Origin: Mesostigma viride
Lineage: Eukaryota; Streptophyta; Mesostigmatophyceae; Mesostigmatales; Mesostigmataceae
NCBI GenBank assembly: GCA_009746045.1
Contig: RPFO01000819.1
Location: forward strand, 248,001 to 312,000
Length of the DNA stretch: 64,000 nucleotides
Direction: 5' to 3'
Below the pieces are notes generated by a model that was given only the letters and a program-made list of their open reading frames with translations, did not search any database and was not told the DNA's origin. The position numbers and the translations under genes are program-made. Of the stretch, positions 1 through 8,079 are shown in pieces; position 1 is the first letter of the stretch, and every line of letters starts with the position of its first letter.

Positions 1-585
1 GACACTTGAGGAACTCCATCTTATCCGCCATGGTGTCAAAGGTGAGGAGCAAGGGGGAGGGGCCGGCCTTACCCCGCGAGCGGGGAAGGCGGGTCACCCC
101 CCGCGGCTTGCCCTTACCAGTGATAGCCATGGGGACAAGGATTTTGTTCTCAAACGCCAGGGCAAGGGTCTCGGAGGTCTCGTCCTGCAGCGGGTCGAAG
201 TGCTTGACTATATGACGTTAAGGCTGCGCTTGGCGAGCTCGGCTTCCTCGCGGAGGTCCAGCGTCTGCTGCTTAAGCTGGGCGGCGACGGCGGAGGTGGT
301 GGAGGTGGCGTGCATGTCCGCCCAGGTCGGGATGGGAGGAGCATCGCCGGCAGGGCCAGCAGGGGCTGGCCGAGCGGCGATGTCCTTCACCGCCTGGGCA
401 GTGATGCCGGCGGTGTTCTTCAAGCATTCGATGGCTATGGCATTGTCCTGCAGGCGCTTGTCGATGGCGAGGAGCTGGGCGGTGAGGGCGTCGGTTGTGG
501 TGGAGGTGGAGGCGAGGAGGGCCGTGGAGGTGGCGGTGGTGGTGGAGTAGAGGAGGGGAAGCTCGGCAGCCAGCGTGCCACCCAT
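1..585 (-). pseudogene. LINE ORF1 (L1-ORF1-like), C-terminal part of an older copy
   Basis: Minus-strand reading matches the middle and C-terminal part of the intact ORF1 at 1062-2408, including the MGGTLAAELP block, the NTAGITAQAV block and the start of the RNA-binding domain. It continues off the left edge. A frame change is needed near 210-230, so it is not translatable as it stands. It stops abruptly at 585, where a younger element begins; its missing N-terminal part resumes at 2627. Role in the family: ORF1 protein coats LINE RNA as a nucleic-acid chaperone. Identification rests on similarity within the window plus the L1-ORF1-type C-terminal pattern. Confidence 0.7.
575..585. repeat. 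Target-site duplication, left copy (GTGCCACCCAT)
   Basis: The 11-bp GTGCCACCCAT is repeated exactly at 2616-2626. Sequence on the two outer sides reads as one continuous older ORF1, so the pair is best explained as the duplicated target of the LINE at 586-2615. Confidence 0.75.
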
Positions 586-606
586 TGAATTGAATTGAAT
601 TGAATT
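586..606 (-). repeat. LINE 3' tail of short tandem repeats
   Basis: Plus strand reads TGAATTGAATTGAATTG and onwards, i.e. about four AATTC-type repeats at the 3' terminus of the minus-strand LINE, directly beside its target duplication. Confidence 0.7.
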
Positions 607-864
607 GTAACATAACTCCGTTGGGAGTATATGTAGCACATAGCCCAGAGAAGGGGCATATGGCCTATCATACATTCTAAGCTACTTCCTGCAAGGGTGG
701 GAATGTAAACAACACTTGCTCTAGGTGCACTAGGGCACCTGCACCACCCAGAGTTTCAGGCAACACCCAGCGAAGGGGAGCCTGTCATAGGTGGGGAAGA
801 TCATCATGGCTATACAAGAGCTAGGACATGGCTTCTCTACAGAGAGCATCTCTCTGCATGGCAT

Positions 865-1015
865 AGCATGGCGAAATTCTTAATGCAACATCCATGGGTC
901 CCGTTATAGGCAGGGATTGGCTAAATTCTGTAGACAACATCCATGGGGGCCATTATAGGCATGGCGTGGCTAAATTCTTAAATGCATCATCCATGGCCAT
1001 TATGGGCGCACATGC
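865..1015 (-). repeat. Three imperfect ~50-bp tandem repeats in LINE 3' UTR
   Basis: Each unit contains TGGCTAAATTCT (or a one-base variant), then CATCCATGG and ATTATAGGCA-like words. The same array, with fewer units, recurs at about 55180-55265. It lies in the 3' untranslated part of the ORF1-only LINE. Confidence 0.6.
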
Positions 1016-1061
1016 GCTGGGGCCGCGTGGTAGGCTTAAATCTACACTACTGCTATATTCC

Positions 1062-2408
1062 CTAGACTGGGGGTGCCTGCCAAGGCTTGTGGTCGACATG
1101 GATGACGTCCCCCCTCCAGTATACCGGTTTCCCCCCTGCGCTTTGCCGTATCTGGAGGTAGGTTGGCCATAGTTCGCGTCTCCGTTGTTGCTGGGCCAGG
1201 GTCAGGTCGTCGTCCAACGTGAAGTGAGTCCTCGAGAGCTTCTTGCGGTTTTTAAGAAACAACACCTTGTCCGCCATGTACTTAAAGGTGAGGAGCACGG
1301 GTGCCGGGCCAGCCTTCCCCCGCGCGCGGGGGAGGCGAACAGCCGACATGCGCAGCTCACCAGTAATGTGCATGGGGGCAAGAATGTCGCGCTTAAATGC
1401 CGTGAGAAGAGTCGTCGAGTCCTCACCTGCCGGCTGGTCGAAGTTCTTGACTATGACGTTGTGGCTGCGCTGGGTGCGGTCGGCCTCCTCGCGGAGGTCG
1501 AGGGCTTGTTGTTTAAGCTGTGCCGCGATGGTGGAGGTGGTGGAGGTGGCGTGGTGCTTAAGCAAGTCCGCCCAGGTCTGGGTGGGAGGGGCGTCGGCGC
1601 CTGAGCCAGCGGGGGCTGGCTTGGTGGCGATGTCCCTCACCGCCTGGGCGGTGATGCCGGCGGTGTTCTGCATGCACTCGATGGCTATGGCAGTGTCCTT
1701 TAGGCGTTGGTCGATGTCGAGAAGCTGGGCCTTGAGGGTGGCGGTGGAGGTGGAGGTGGCAGTGGAGGTGGAGGCGAGGAGGGTGGAGGTGGAGGTGACG
1801 GTGGTGGAAATGTGAGGGAGCTCAGCAGCCAGCGTGCCGCCCATTGCCGCCACATCTGTGGCAAGGGGGGTCACGTGCTGCTCGAAAGCTTCCTTAAGGA
1901 GGGTGCGGACGATGGCTTCGGTTGCGACGGTTGGAGGGGGGGCCCAGATCTCGGCGTCGGAACGCCCGAGGAGGGAGCAGAGGGCGTAGCGCTGGAGCCG
2001 GGGGCGTTTCATGCGCGGAATGGAATCATCGGGGGTGGAAGGTAGGCCGTTGGGCCAGCGGCCGCGGTTGTGGGAGGTGAGGTGCAAGCACAGGGCTACA
2101 AGCGAGGCGTGCGTCCCGAAAAACAGGTCTTCCATAAAGGCTCCCGGGGTTCGAGTCCAGAAGCCAGGTGCGTTGATGTCAAAGGCGATCTCGTCCCAGT
2201 GCGGCTCGGCAGGGCGACTGCGCTTGGGCTCAGGCGATGCAGATGGCGAGGCAAGCCCGGTTGGGGGCTGGGCAACCACCAGTGCGCGACTAGTGTCACC
2301 GCTACCTTCCGGACCTGAGGGCGAAGCTGCAGCCGGAGCTGCAGACGTATTTTCATTGCTTAACGCATTCGTCAGGCTGCGTTGCGTAGAGGAGCGTTTG
2401 CTCGTCAT
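1062..2408 (-). CDS. LINE ORF1 protein, L1-ORF1-like, intact
   Basis: A 448-codon uninterrupted ORF. The N-terminal ~80 residues are low complexity and basic (SPEPKRSRP motif). Residues ~90-200 are a conserved globular part shared with the other ORF1 copies here. Residues ~200-290 are rich in S/T/A with heptad-like leucines and probably form a coiled coil (MGGTLAAELP onward). Residues ~330-440 match the L1-ORF1 RRM/C-terminal pattern: a PAPVLLTFKYMADK block, then LDDDLTLAQQQRRRELWP, and a final YWRGD. Members of this family bind LINE RNA and assist target-primed reverse transcription. Start chosen at MTS, as in the copy starting at 7520. No ORF2 follows before the element's tail. An open frame in a non-autonomous element suggests recent insertion or retained selection. 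Confidence 0.75.
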   Translation of the reverse strand: MTSKRSSTQRSLTNALSNENTSAAPAAASPSGPEGSGDTSRALVVAQPPTGLASPSASPEPKRSRPAEPHWDEIAFDINAPGFWTRTPGAFMEDLFFGTHASLVALCLHLTSHNRGRWPNGLPSTPDDSIPRMKRPRLQRYALCSLLGRSDAEIWAPPPTVATEAIVRTLLKEAFEQHVTPLATDVAAMGGTLAAELPHISTTVTSTSTLLASTSTATSTSTATLKAQLLDIDQRLKDTAIAIECMQNTAGITAQAVRDIATKPAPAGSGADAPPTQTWADLLKHHATSTTSTIAAQLKQQALDLREEADRTQRSHNVIVKNFDQPAGEDSTTLLTAFKRDILAPMHITGELRMSAVRLPRARGKAGPAPVLLTFKYMADKVLFLKNRKKLSRTHFTLDDDLTLAQQQRRRELWPTYLQIRQSAGGKPVYWRGDVIHVDHKPWQAPPV

Positions 2409-2615
2409 AATAGCAGTTCGCGTAATAGCTGCAGGCTGGTCACAATACTGCGTTACAGCTGTAACCGTACATAGTAGCAGATGCGCCTAGAAAAGATGCA
2501 TCGGTTGCAAGTGATCTGACGGAATTTGGGGCTCAGACGCAAAAGTTCTGAGCTCCGCCGTCAGCCATGGCTACCTCGTGGCTCGTGGCTGCCCATGTGC
2601 TACCTCGTGGCTCGT

Positions 2616-2626
2616 GTGCCACCCAT
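2616..2626. repeat. Target-site duplication, right copy (GTGCCACCCAT)
   Basis: Exact partner of 575-585, flanking the ORF1-only LINE. Confidence 0.75.
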
Positions 2627-3304
2627 GGCCGCCACATCTGCGGCGAGGGCCGGTGTCACGTGCTGCACGACTCAGGGCCTGGTTGATGATGGAGCGGATT
2701 TCGGAGGTGGAATTCATGGAAGTGGGGGCCCACATGTCGGCGACAGAGCGCCCGAGGAGGGAGCAGAGGGCGAGGAGCTGAAGGCGGGGGCGGGGGTAGC
2801 TGGACAGATTCGGAGCAAAAGTGCCGACCACGCGGCCAGGCGGAGTGAGGCGACCGAGGACGCCGGTCAAGGTGCTGGCACAGGGCAAGAAGCGAGGTGC
2901 GCGACCCGTAGAACACGGCGCTCATAAACTGGGTGGGAGCTGCGTGGCAGTGTGTCCACCATGCGGCTGATTTGGCGTCAAAGTCGATTTCTTTCCAGCC
3001 CGGCTCGGCAGGGGGCGGATCCTCAGGGCGGCTGCGTTTAGGCTCAGGCGATGCAGAGGGCGAGGCAAGCCCGTGAGGGGGCTGGGCAACCACCATGCAG
3101 TGCACGACTACTAGTGTCACCGCTGCCTTCCGGGCTTGAGGGCGAATCTGCTGCCGAAGCTGCAGACGGACTTTAATTGCCGAGCGCAGCCGCCAGGCTG
3201 CGTTGCGGCAAAGGGCGTTTGCTCGTCTGATCATATTGCGTTATAGCTTCGGAAAATTATATCAGCATGTGCGTCGAAGAAAGACGAAGCGATTGTGATA
3301 TTCA
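2627..3304 (-). pseudogene. LINE ORF1, N-terminal part of the older, interrupted copy
   Basis: Minus-strand reading from about 3234 parallels the N-terminus of the 1062-2408 ORF1 (VAQPPxGLASPSASPEPKRSRP-type block, then a W-rich segment and LLALCQHL), with several frame changes. Its 3' edge at 2627 continues in sequence logic at 585, so this fragment and 1-585 are one older insertion split by the element at 586-2615. About 70 bp of leader (3235-3304) precede the start region and resemble the leaders of the other copies. Confidence 0.65.
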
Positions 3305-3590
3305 TTTAGCCATGCTATGCCTATGCAGAGAGATGCTCTCTGTCGAGAAGCCATGCCCTAGCTCTTGTATAGCCATGATGATCTTCCCCACCTATGACGG
3401 GCTCCGCTTAGCTGGGAGTTGCCCGAGACTCTGGGTGGTGCAGGTGCCCTTAGTAGTGCACCTAGAGCAAGTGTTGTTTACATTCCCACCCTTGCAGGAA
3501 GTAGCCTAGAATGTATTATAGGCCATATGCCCCTTCTCAGGGATATGTGCTACAGATCATACTCCCAACGGAGTGTTTCTAATTAATTAA
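3305..3590 (+). repeat. 5'-truncated LINE 3' end with TTAATT tail
   Basis: Reverse-complement match to the 3' region at about 600-900: AAGCCATGCCCTAGCTCTTG-type block, CTTCCTGCAAGG-type block, and the terminal inverted repeat around CTCCCAACGGAGT. It ends in a TTAATTAATTTTAAT tail. No coding sequence is retained. Confidence 0.65.
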
Positions 3591-3875
3591 TTTTAATCAA
3601 ATAAATGTATATCACAATATCATCGCGTGTGCTCCGTACGTGGCCCCCCAACGGGGACACCAGACTGATTAATTAATCATGGCGTGTAAGAAAGAAAGAA
3701 AGTAAGTAATTAGTTAAAAAGTTAACAAGTCGGATCAAAATTCCACGTTAACTTCAAACGTGGCGCGGAATTGATACCGGCGAGTGGTTTTCGTCGGATA
3801 AATAGTGACGGACCTAATTAATTAACCTAGTTGCCAAGAAGTGGCAAAAAGGTTCCGTCACTATTTATAATAACT

Positions 3876-4061
3876 AAGACCTCGTAAGTCGGGGGTTCGA
3901 ATCCCTGTGGTGACACGGGTATTTCCGAATACTGGAAGGAATTGATACCAGAAGGCCAAACGAAAGCGCCAGAAGGGAAAATATGCTCGGTTGGGCGAGA
4001 TTCGGTACTGCAGTAGGCATCAGCGGTACGATAGATATCGGCCCCCACACTACGACGTTTT
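3876..4061 (+). other. Core of family-1 composite with tRNA T-arm-like motif
   Basis: Contains GGGGGTTCGAATCCC at about 3893-3907, which fits the internal B box / T-arm of tRNA genes (GTTCGAATC). No matching D-arm, anticodon stem or acceptor is visible, so this is not called as a tRNA gene. The equivalent position in the family-2 core also has GGTTCGAATCC, on the opposite strand. Confidence 0.45.
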
Positions 4062-4276
4062 AGTTACTATAAATAGTGACGGAACCTTTTTGCCACTTGG
4101 CAATTAGATCCGTCACTATTTATCCGGCGAAAACCACTCGCCGGTATCAATTCCGCGCCATGTTCACGTGAACTTAACGCGGAATAGATACCGGCGAGTG
4201 GATTCGCCGGATAAATAGTGACGGACCTAATTGCCAATTAAGTGGCAAAAAGGTTCCGTCACTATTTATAGTAACT
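4062..4276. repeat. 215-bp palindrome, right end of family-1 composite
   Basis: Begins AGTTACTATAAATAG and ends CTATTTATAGTAACT, with the centre near 4169. Each arm contains a second, smaller hairpin formed by AAATAGTGACGG and CCGTCACTATTT, so the folded strand would be branched rather than a simple hairpin. Confidence 0.75.
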
Positions 4277-4312
4277 GGAACAGGTGGAGGACCACCCATT
4301 AATTAATTCATC

Positions 4313-4351
4313 CATTAATTAATTAATTAATTAATTAATTAATTAATTAAT
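4313..4351. repeat. (TTAA)n/(ATTA)n microsatellite
   Basis: About 39 bp of ATTAATT repeats, probably a leftover LINE tail; the same repeat type ends other LINE 3' fragments in this window. A short match to the LINE 3' end (TTCCCTGAAAAGGGGCAT) follows at about 4403. Confidence 0.6.
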
Positions 4352-4489
4352 AAAGAACATACCGGCCTCCGTGGGGCGCGCGCCGGAGGATATGTTACAC
4401 ATTTCCCTGAAAAGGGGCATATTATGCATGTTTATTATGGACCTGGCACCCATAGGGCGTCCCATATAACCGTAACTATACATAGGAAG

Positions 4490-4982
4490 ACACGCGCCGC
4501 GAGGCCGCTGACCGCGGCAGTCGCCGCTGCCGGGTCATCCTCAGGCGCTTCGACATGCAGCCAGAGGAGACCCCAGACTCTCTTCTCGACGAGCTGAAGA
4601 ATCAACTCTTGGCGTGCATGGCGCTGCCAGGTGCATGTGACACTGCAGGGAGCCTACCGCCTGCCCCATCCACGGGCCAAGGCTGGGCCCCCTAGCCAGT
4701 GGTCCTCACCTTCACAGCTTAATTGAGTTCGGTTCCTCTAGATCTCTCGCCGAAAGAAGCTGGTGAACACCTCCTGGTCGCTTGACGTCTGACGACGACC
4801 TGACGCCAGCCCAGCTAGTAGCAGCATTGAACGCCGCGATCAGTGGCCCGACTACTATCCGCCACAAGACCAACCCCGAGAAGCCCCAAGTGTACTGGCG
4901 GGGCGGGGACCTTTATGTCAACAAGAACTGTGGAAGCCCCCCCGGGCTCCCCCGGGATAGAGCACTCAAGCTAGTTGTCTAG
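4490..4982 (+). pseudogene. LINE ORF1 C-terminal fragment
   Basis: Plus-strand remnants of the ORF1 C-terminal domain: a CRVILRRF-like block near 4530, CHRLPH-like residues, RKKL near 4750, then DDDLTPAQ (about 4790-4813) and VYWRGGDLYV (about 4890-4920). Stops and frame changes break it. The 4983-5190 stretch downstream shows nothing I recognise. Confidence 0.6.
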
Positions 4983-5669
4983 ATGGGGGCAATCGATTAT
5001 GGGATAGCTTAGGCATTGGCAGCACTTGAAATGATATTAGCGCACAGCGTTATAGTACCTTCAATTAGCTCTGGCACCTTGTGGCCATCCGTCCGCTTGC
5101 GCCTTAGCCGACGTCTTGAGCCCACCTCACCTTTGTTGTAGCATAATAAGCTATGCGTCACTCCTACCTATTAAACTCGTGCTCCCGTTGGGGAGTCACG
5201 GAGCACCGAAGTGCTTTTAATCCCTGTGTGTGCACAACAGGAGAAAGGGCAGAGACCCCCAGTCTCCTTCATGCCAAAGGCATGCCACAGCTGCATTCGG
5301 GCACGTTAGCTAAACGGACACGCTAACGATCCGGCAATCTGTGGGTGCAATAAGACCCATGTGAGCATGGCATAACATGGAGCGTGGGCGAGTAAACTGA
5401 TCATAGCCAAGACGTAGCATGGCTGTACAACAAGGACTAAGCTAAGGCTACATGGCTGGTTGTGTACCGTGCGTTAGCGGTGCATGCACGTGACGAGGTA
5501 TGTTGGCACAGCTAGGCAAACGTTCTAAGCATGGCTGCCATGGCGGCAGTGACTACCAATGAATACAAGCTAGGGCTATTAGCTAGTCTAGCCCGCGGGG
5601 GGCGTCCACATCTTGTGGTTGATCATCAGGTCCCCGCCCCTCCAGTACACCTTGGGCTTCTGGGGGTCC

Positions 5670-5875
5670 AGTTAGGTTAAATAGTGCCGGAACCTTTTGC
5701 CACCTGCGGCAAATCGGTCCGTCACACTATTTTGCCCGGAATAACCACTTCCGAGCACCCAAGTTAATTCGGCCGAATTAACTTGGGTGCTCGGAAGTGG
5801 TTATTCCGGGCAAAATAGTGTGACGGACCGATTTGCCGCAGGTGGCAAAAGGTTCCGGCACTATTTAACCTAACT
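5670..5875. repeat. Perfect 206-bp palindrome, left
   Basis: Two 103-bp arms meet without a spacer at 5772/5773 (TTCGGCCGAA). Within each arm, AAATAGTGCCGGAACC can pair with GGTCCGTCACACTATTT, giving a branched fold. No mismatch was found between the arms. Confidence 0.9.
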
Positions 5876-6011
5876 AAAACCTGGCCTCGTGGAGGGTGGC
5901 CGCCCGGGTTGAACATGAGACATCCGCCTAGGCCGCTGAGCACGCAAATGTAAATCATTGCGCCGGAGCTGTCCGGATTCGAACCCCTGACCTCCAAGGT
6001 GCACGGGTTTT
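5876..6011 (-). other. 136-bp core of family-2 composite with T-arm-like motif
   Basis: On the minus strand it contains GAGGTCAGGGGTTCGAATCC (about 5971-5990), which resembles the variable loop plus T-arm of a tRNA and holds a B-box match. The other tRNA arms are not recognisable. Outer edges read TAAAACC and GGTTTTA, a short inverted match. Confidence 0.45.
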
Positions 6012-6217
6012 AGTTAGGTTAAATAGTGCCGGAACCTTTTGCCACCTGCGGCAAATCGGTCCGTCACACTATTTTGCCCGGAATAACCACTTCCGAGCAC
6101 CCAAGTTAATTCGGCCGAATTAACTTGGGTGCTCGGAAGTGGTTATTCCGGGCAAAATAGTGTGACGGACCGATTTGCCGCAGGTGGCAAAAGGTTCCGG
6201 CACTATTTAACCTAACT
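6012..6217. repeat. Perfect 206-bp palindrome, right
   Basis: Identical to 5670-5875 as far as I can compare by eye. Because each end is its own reverse complement, the two ends are direct and inverted repeats at the same time. Confidence 0.9.
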
Positions 6218-7779
6218 GGTCCTGCTTGTGGCGGAGGTACTCCGGCCACAGGTCGCGTCGCTGCTGCTGCTGAGCAGGGGTCACTGGCAGGTCGTCGTCC
6301 AGCGTCCAGGTGAGGTCGTGCAACCGCTTACGACGAGAGAGGAACCGCTGCTTGTCCTCACGGGAGGGGAAGGTGAGCAGAACTGGTGGGGGAGCCGCCT
6401 TGTCCCGTGAGTGGGGAAGGCGGTGACACCCACGCAGTTCTACCTCACCTACCAGGCCCATGAGGGTAAGGAGCTGGTCCTTGAGCTCGTCGGCAAGGAA
6501 GGTTGACGTCTCACCTGGCTTATGGGGGAAACGACGCAGCACCACTCGGCACTCGCGGCGAGCGCGGTCGGTGGCCTCCCGTTGGTTGGCCTGGCGGTGG
6601 TCCTCCAGCTCCTGGAGCTTCGTGGCGATGGCGTCGGTGGTGGAGGCGGTCGCTGACCGCAGCAGGTCCGCATAGGAGAGGGGCGGGAGGTCGCCAGCAT
6701 CCAGCCGGGGTGGCTGGGATGCAATGGTGGCCGTCTGCTCCGCTATCTTTGGGACCTGTGAGGCCAGGGCCTCGGTGTGAGCGGTGATGGCTTCAAGCTT
6801 CTTCATGAGCACGCCGCAGTTGCCCTCCACCTGGTTGAGGCGAGAGACAAGTGCAGCGTGCGTTTCAGATGCCTGCGCCGCGCGGTGTGCAGCGCTGTGA
6901 ACTGGGGTTGGAGCTTGTGGACGACCTTGGTTTCCACATTGGAGACCCGGGCCTCCACCGTGTTGAGCGTCGCGTTCAGCGAGGTCAGCTTCTCGGCCAA
7001 CGGCCAGGTCACGTGCTCCTCCAGCACTGCTCGGATGTCATCCTTGCAGAGGGAGGAAGCCGATGTGGCTGTCGGCCGCGCAGGCTGGGCTGGGGCGCGG
7101 ATCTTGGCGGCAATTTTGGCCAATGATAGGTAGCTGGTAGAAGCTGCACAGGATGGCGAGGCGGTGGAGGTCTCCCCTGGTAAAGAACCCCTCCAGGTTC
7201 TCGTCCGGGATGGGCCCTATGGCCCCATGGAGCTTGCGTTCCTGTGCCAAGAAACGCACTATTTCGGCGCATTCTTCTGTGGACAGCTCTAGCCAGTGCT
7301 GAAAGGCGGTCGGGATCAGGTAGGTACCTGCGCCAATTGTGGTCGTGGCAGCCTGGGTTTCTTGGGCTCGGGCGAGGCGCTTGGCGATGGGTTTGCTGGC
7401 GATGGATTTGCAAGCCCAGCCGGCTGGGCAAGGACGATGGCGAGTGGGTTGGGCTGGGAGCCGGAAAGCTCCTTTTCCAAACCCCGTTTTGCTTTTGGGG
7501 TCGTCATAGCTGCTTGTCATGTGCGTAACTTTGGCAATACTGCGTTTCAGCCGTAACCGATTATACTGGCGTGTGCGTCTCAAAAAAGCGCATCGAATGC
7601 AAGTGGTCTGACCGAATTTGGGGCTCAGATGCAAAAGATCTGAACTCCGCCGTCAGCCATACCGCCGTCAGCCATTTTCGGAGTGATGGATGGATTCGAG
7701 CAAGATACTCCTACTATACCTATGGTATTGCACTGGTTGTATTGCAACCGCAGTGTTGCTCCCCGGCATGCACCATGCT

Positions 7780-7925
7780 GTGGAGAGAGCGCTCTGTGCA
7801 TGGCCTGCCCACTTGCGGCAGTGAGAGAAGCTAGGGCGCCCTCCCTCCTTCTCGCTGAGTCGCTGTGTATATAGGGTTGAAGGTTCCTTTACTCTGTATT
7901 GGCACCCACGTGACGCAGTCACGTG
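7780..7925 (+). repeat. LINE 3' terminal fragment ending in CACGTGACGCAGTCACGTG
   Basis: Shares GGGCGCCCTCCCTCCTTCTC and the terminal near-palindrome CACGTGACGCAGTCACGTG with the inverted copy at 11107-11260. The same type of terminus is at about 18780-18800 and 23388-23400 beside LINE ORF2 C-terminal remnants. The tail follows at 7926. Confidence 0.55.
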
Positions 7926-8068
7926 CTTATGATTATGATTATGATTATGATTATGATTATGATTATGATTATGATTATGATTATGATTATGATTATGATT
8001 ATGATTATGATTATGATTATGATTATGATTATGATTATGATTATGATTATGATTATGATTATGATTAT
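7926..8068. repeat. (TTATGA)n hexanucleotide array, probably an expanded LINE tail
   Basis: About 24 uninterrupted copies start directly after the LINE terminal hairpin. Open frames encoding (DY)n or poly-isoleucine across it are artefacts of the repeat. Confidence 0.8.
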
Positions 8069-8079
8069 TATGATGATTA

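Larger units (their letters stand above)
586..2615 (-). mobile_element. Non-autonomous LINE carrying ORF1 only (half-LINE)
   Basis: A 2.03-kb unit on the minus strand bounded by an exact 11-bp duplication. In its own direction it has a short 5' leader (about 2615-2409), an intact ORF1 (2408-1062), a 3' untranslated region of about 450 bp and a tail of four AATTC-type repeats at 606-586. There is no endonuclease or reverse transcriptase. The 3' region recurs at 3305-3590 (opposite orientation), 9796-9870 and 54901-55265, so it is a family terminus rather than random flank. The layout resembles mammalian HAL1 (ORF1 only, mobilised in trans); trans-mobilisation here is inference. The leader is also found upstream of the copy at 5192-7670. 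Confidence 0.75.
3745..4276. mobile_element. Composite foldback element, family 1 (left palindrome truncated)
   Basis: Right end is a 215-bp imperfect palindrome (4062-4276). Left end (about 3745-3875) is the right half of the same palindrome; its left arm is lost. Between them lies a 186-bp core with a tRNA T-arm-like word. Both arms share the modules AAATAGTGACGG, GGAACCTTTTTGCCACTT and ACCGGCGAGTGG. Layout and sequence are related to the complete family-2 composite at 5670-6217. No coding capacity is seen, and no target duplication can be read because the left end is damaged. Confidence 0.6.
5670..6217. mobile_element. Composite twin-palindrome element, family 2, with 5-bp target duplication
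   Basis: Two identical 206-bp perfect palindromes (5670-5875 and 6012-6217) flank a 136-bp core. The unit splits the ORF1 sequence: the left flank ends GGGGGTCC and the right flank begins GGTCCTGCTTG, while the uninterrupted homologous site at about 10478-10495 has a single GGTCC. So the whole 548 bp behaves as one insertion with a GGTCC duplication. No ORF of note lies inside. A TRIM-like LTR element (206-bp LTRs, short interior, 5-bp duplication) is the main alternative, but the ends are AGTTAGG...CCTAACT rather than TG...CA, and perfectly palindromic LTRs are not usual. Confidence 0.75.
5192..7670 (-). pseudogene. ORF1-only LINE, second copy, interrupted by a composite foldback
   Basis: Minus strand. 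ORF1 starts at 7520 (MTSSYDDPK) and is read through 7038, then shifts frame twice (near 7040-7120 and near 6810-6830). It continues 6830-6218 with the coiled-coil part and the RRM-like C-terminal part (PPPVLLTFPSREDKQRFL, LTWTLDDDLPVTPAQQQ). At 6217 it is broken by the 548-bp composite and resumes at 5669, finishing the C-terminus (YWRGG-type end). A 3' region follows to about 5192, ending in a hairpin around CTCCCGTTGGGGAG. The leader 7521-7670 matches the leader of the 586-2615 element. No ORF2 is present; without the insertion the element would be about 1.93 kb. Confidence 0.7.

Noticed and set aside
3890-3910. tRNA gene
   Set aside because: Only a T-arm/B-box-like word; no D-arm, anticodon stem or acceptor could be paired.
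7926-8068. CRISPR-like array
   Set aside because: Uninterrupted microsatellite without spacers, in a eukaryotic context.
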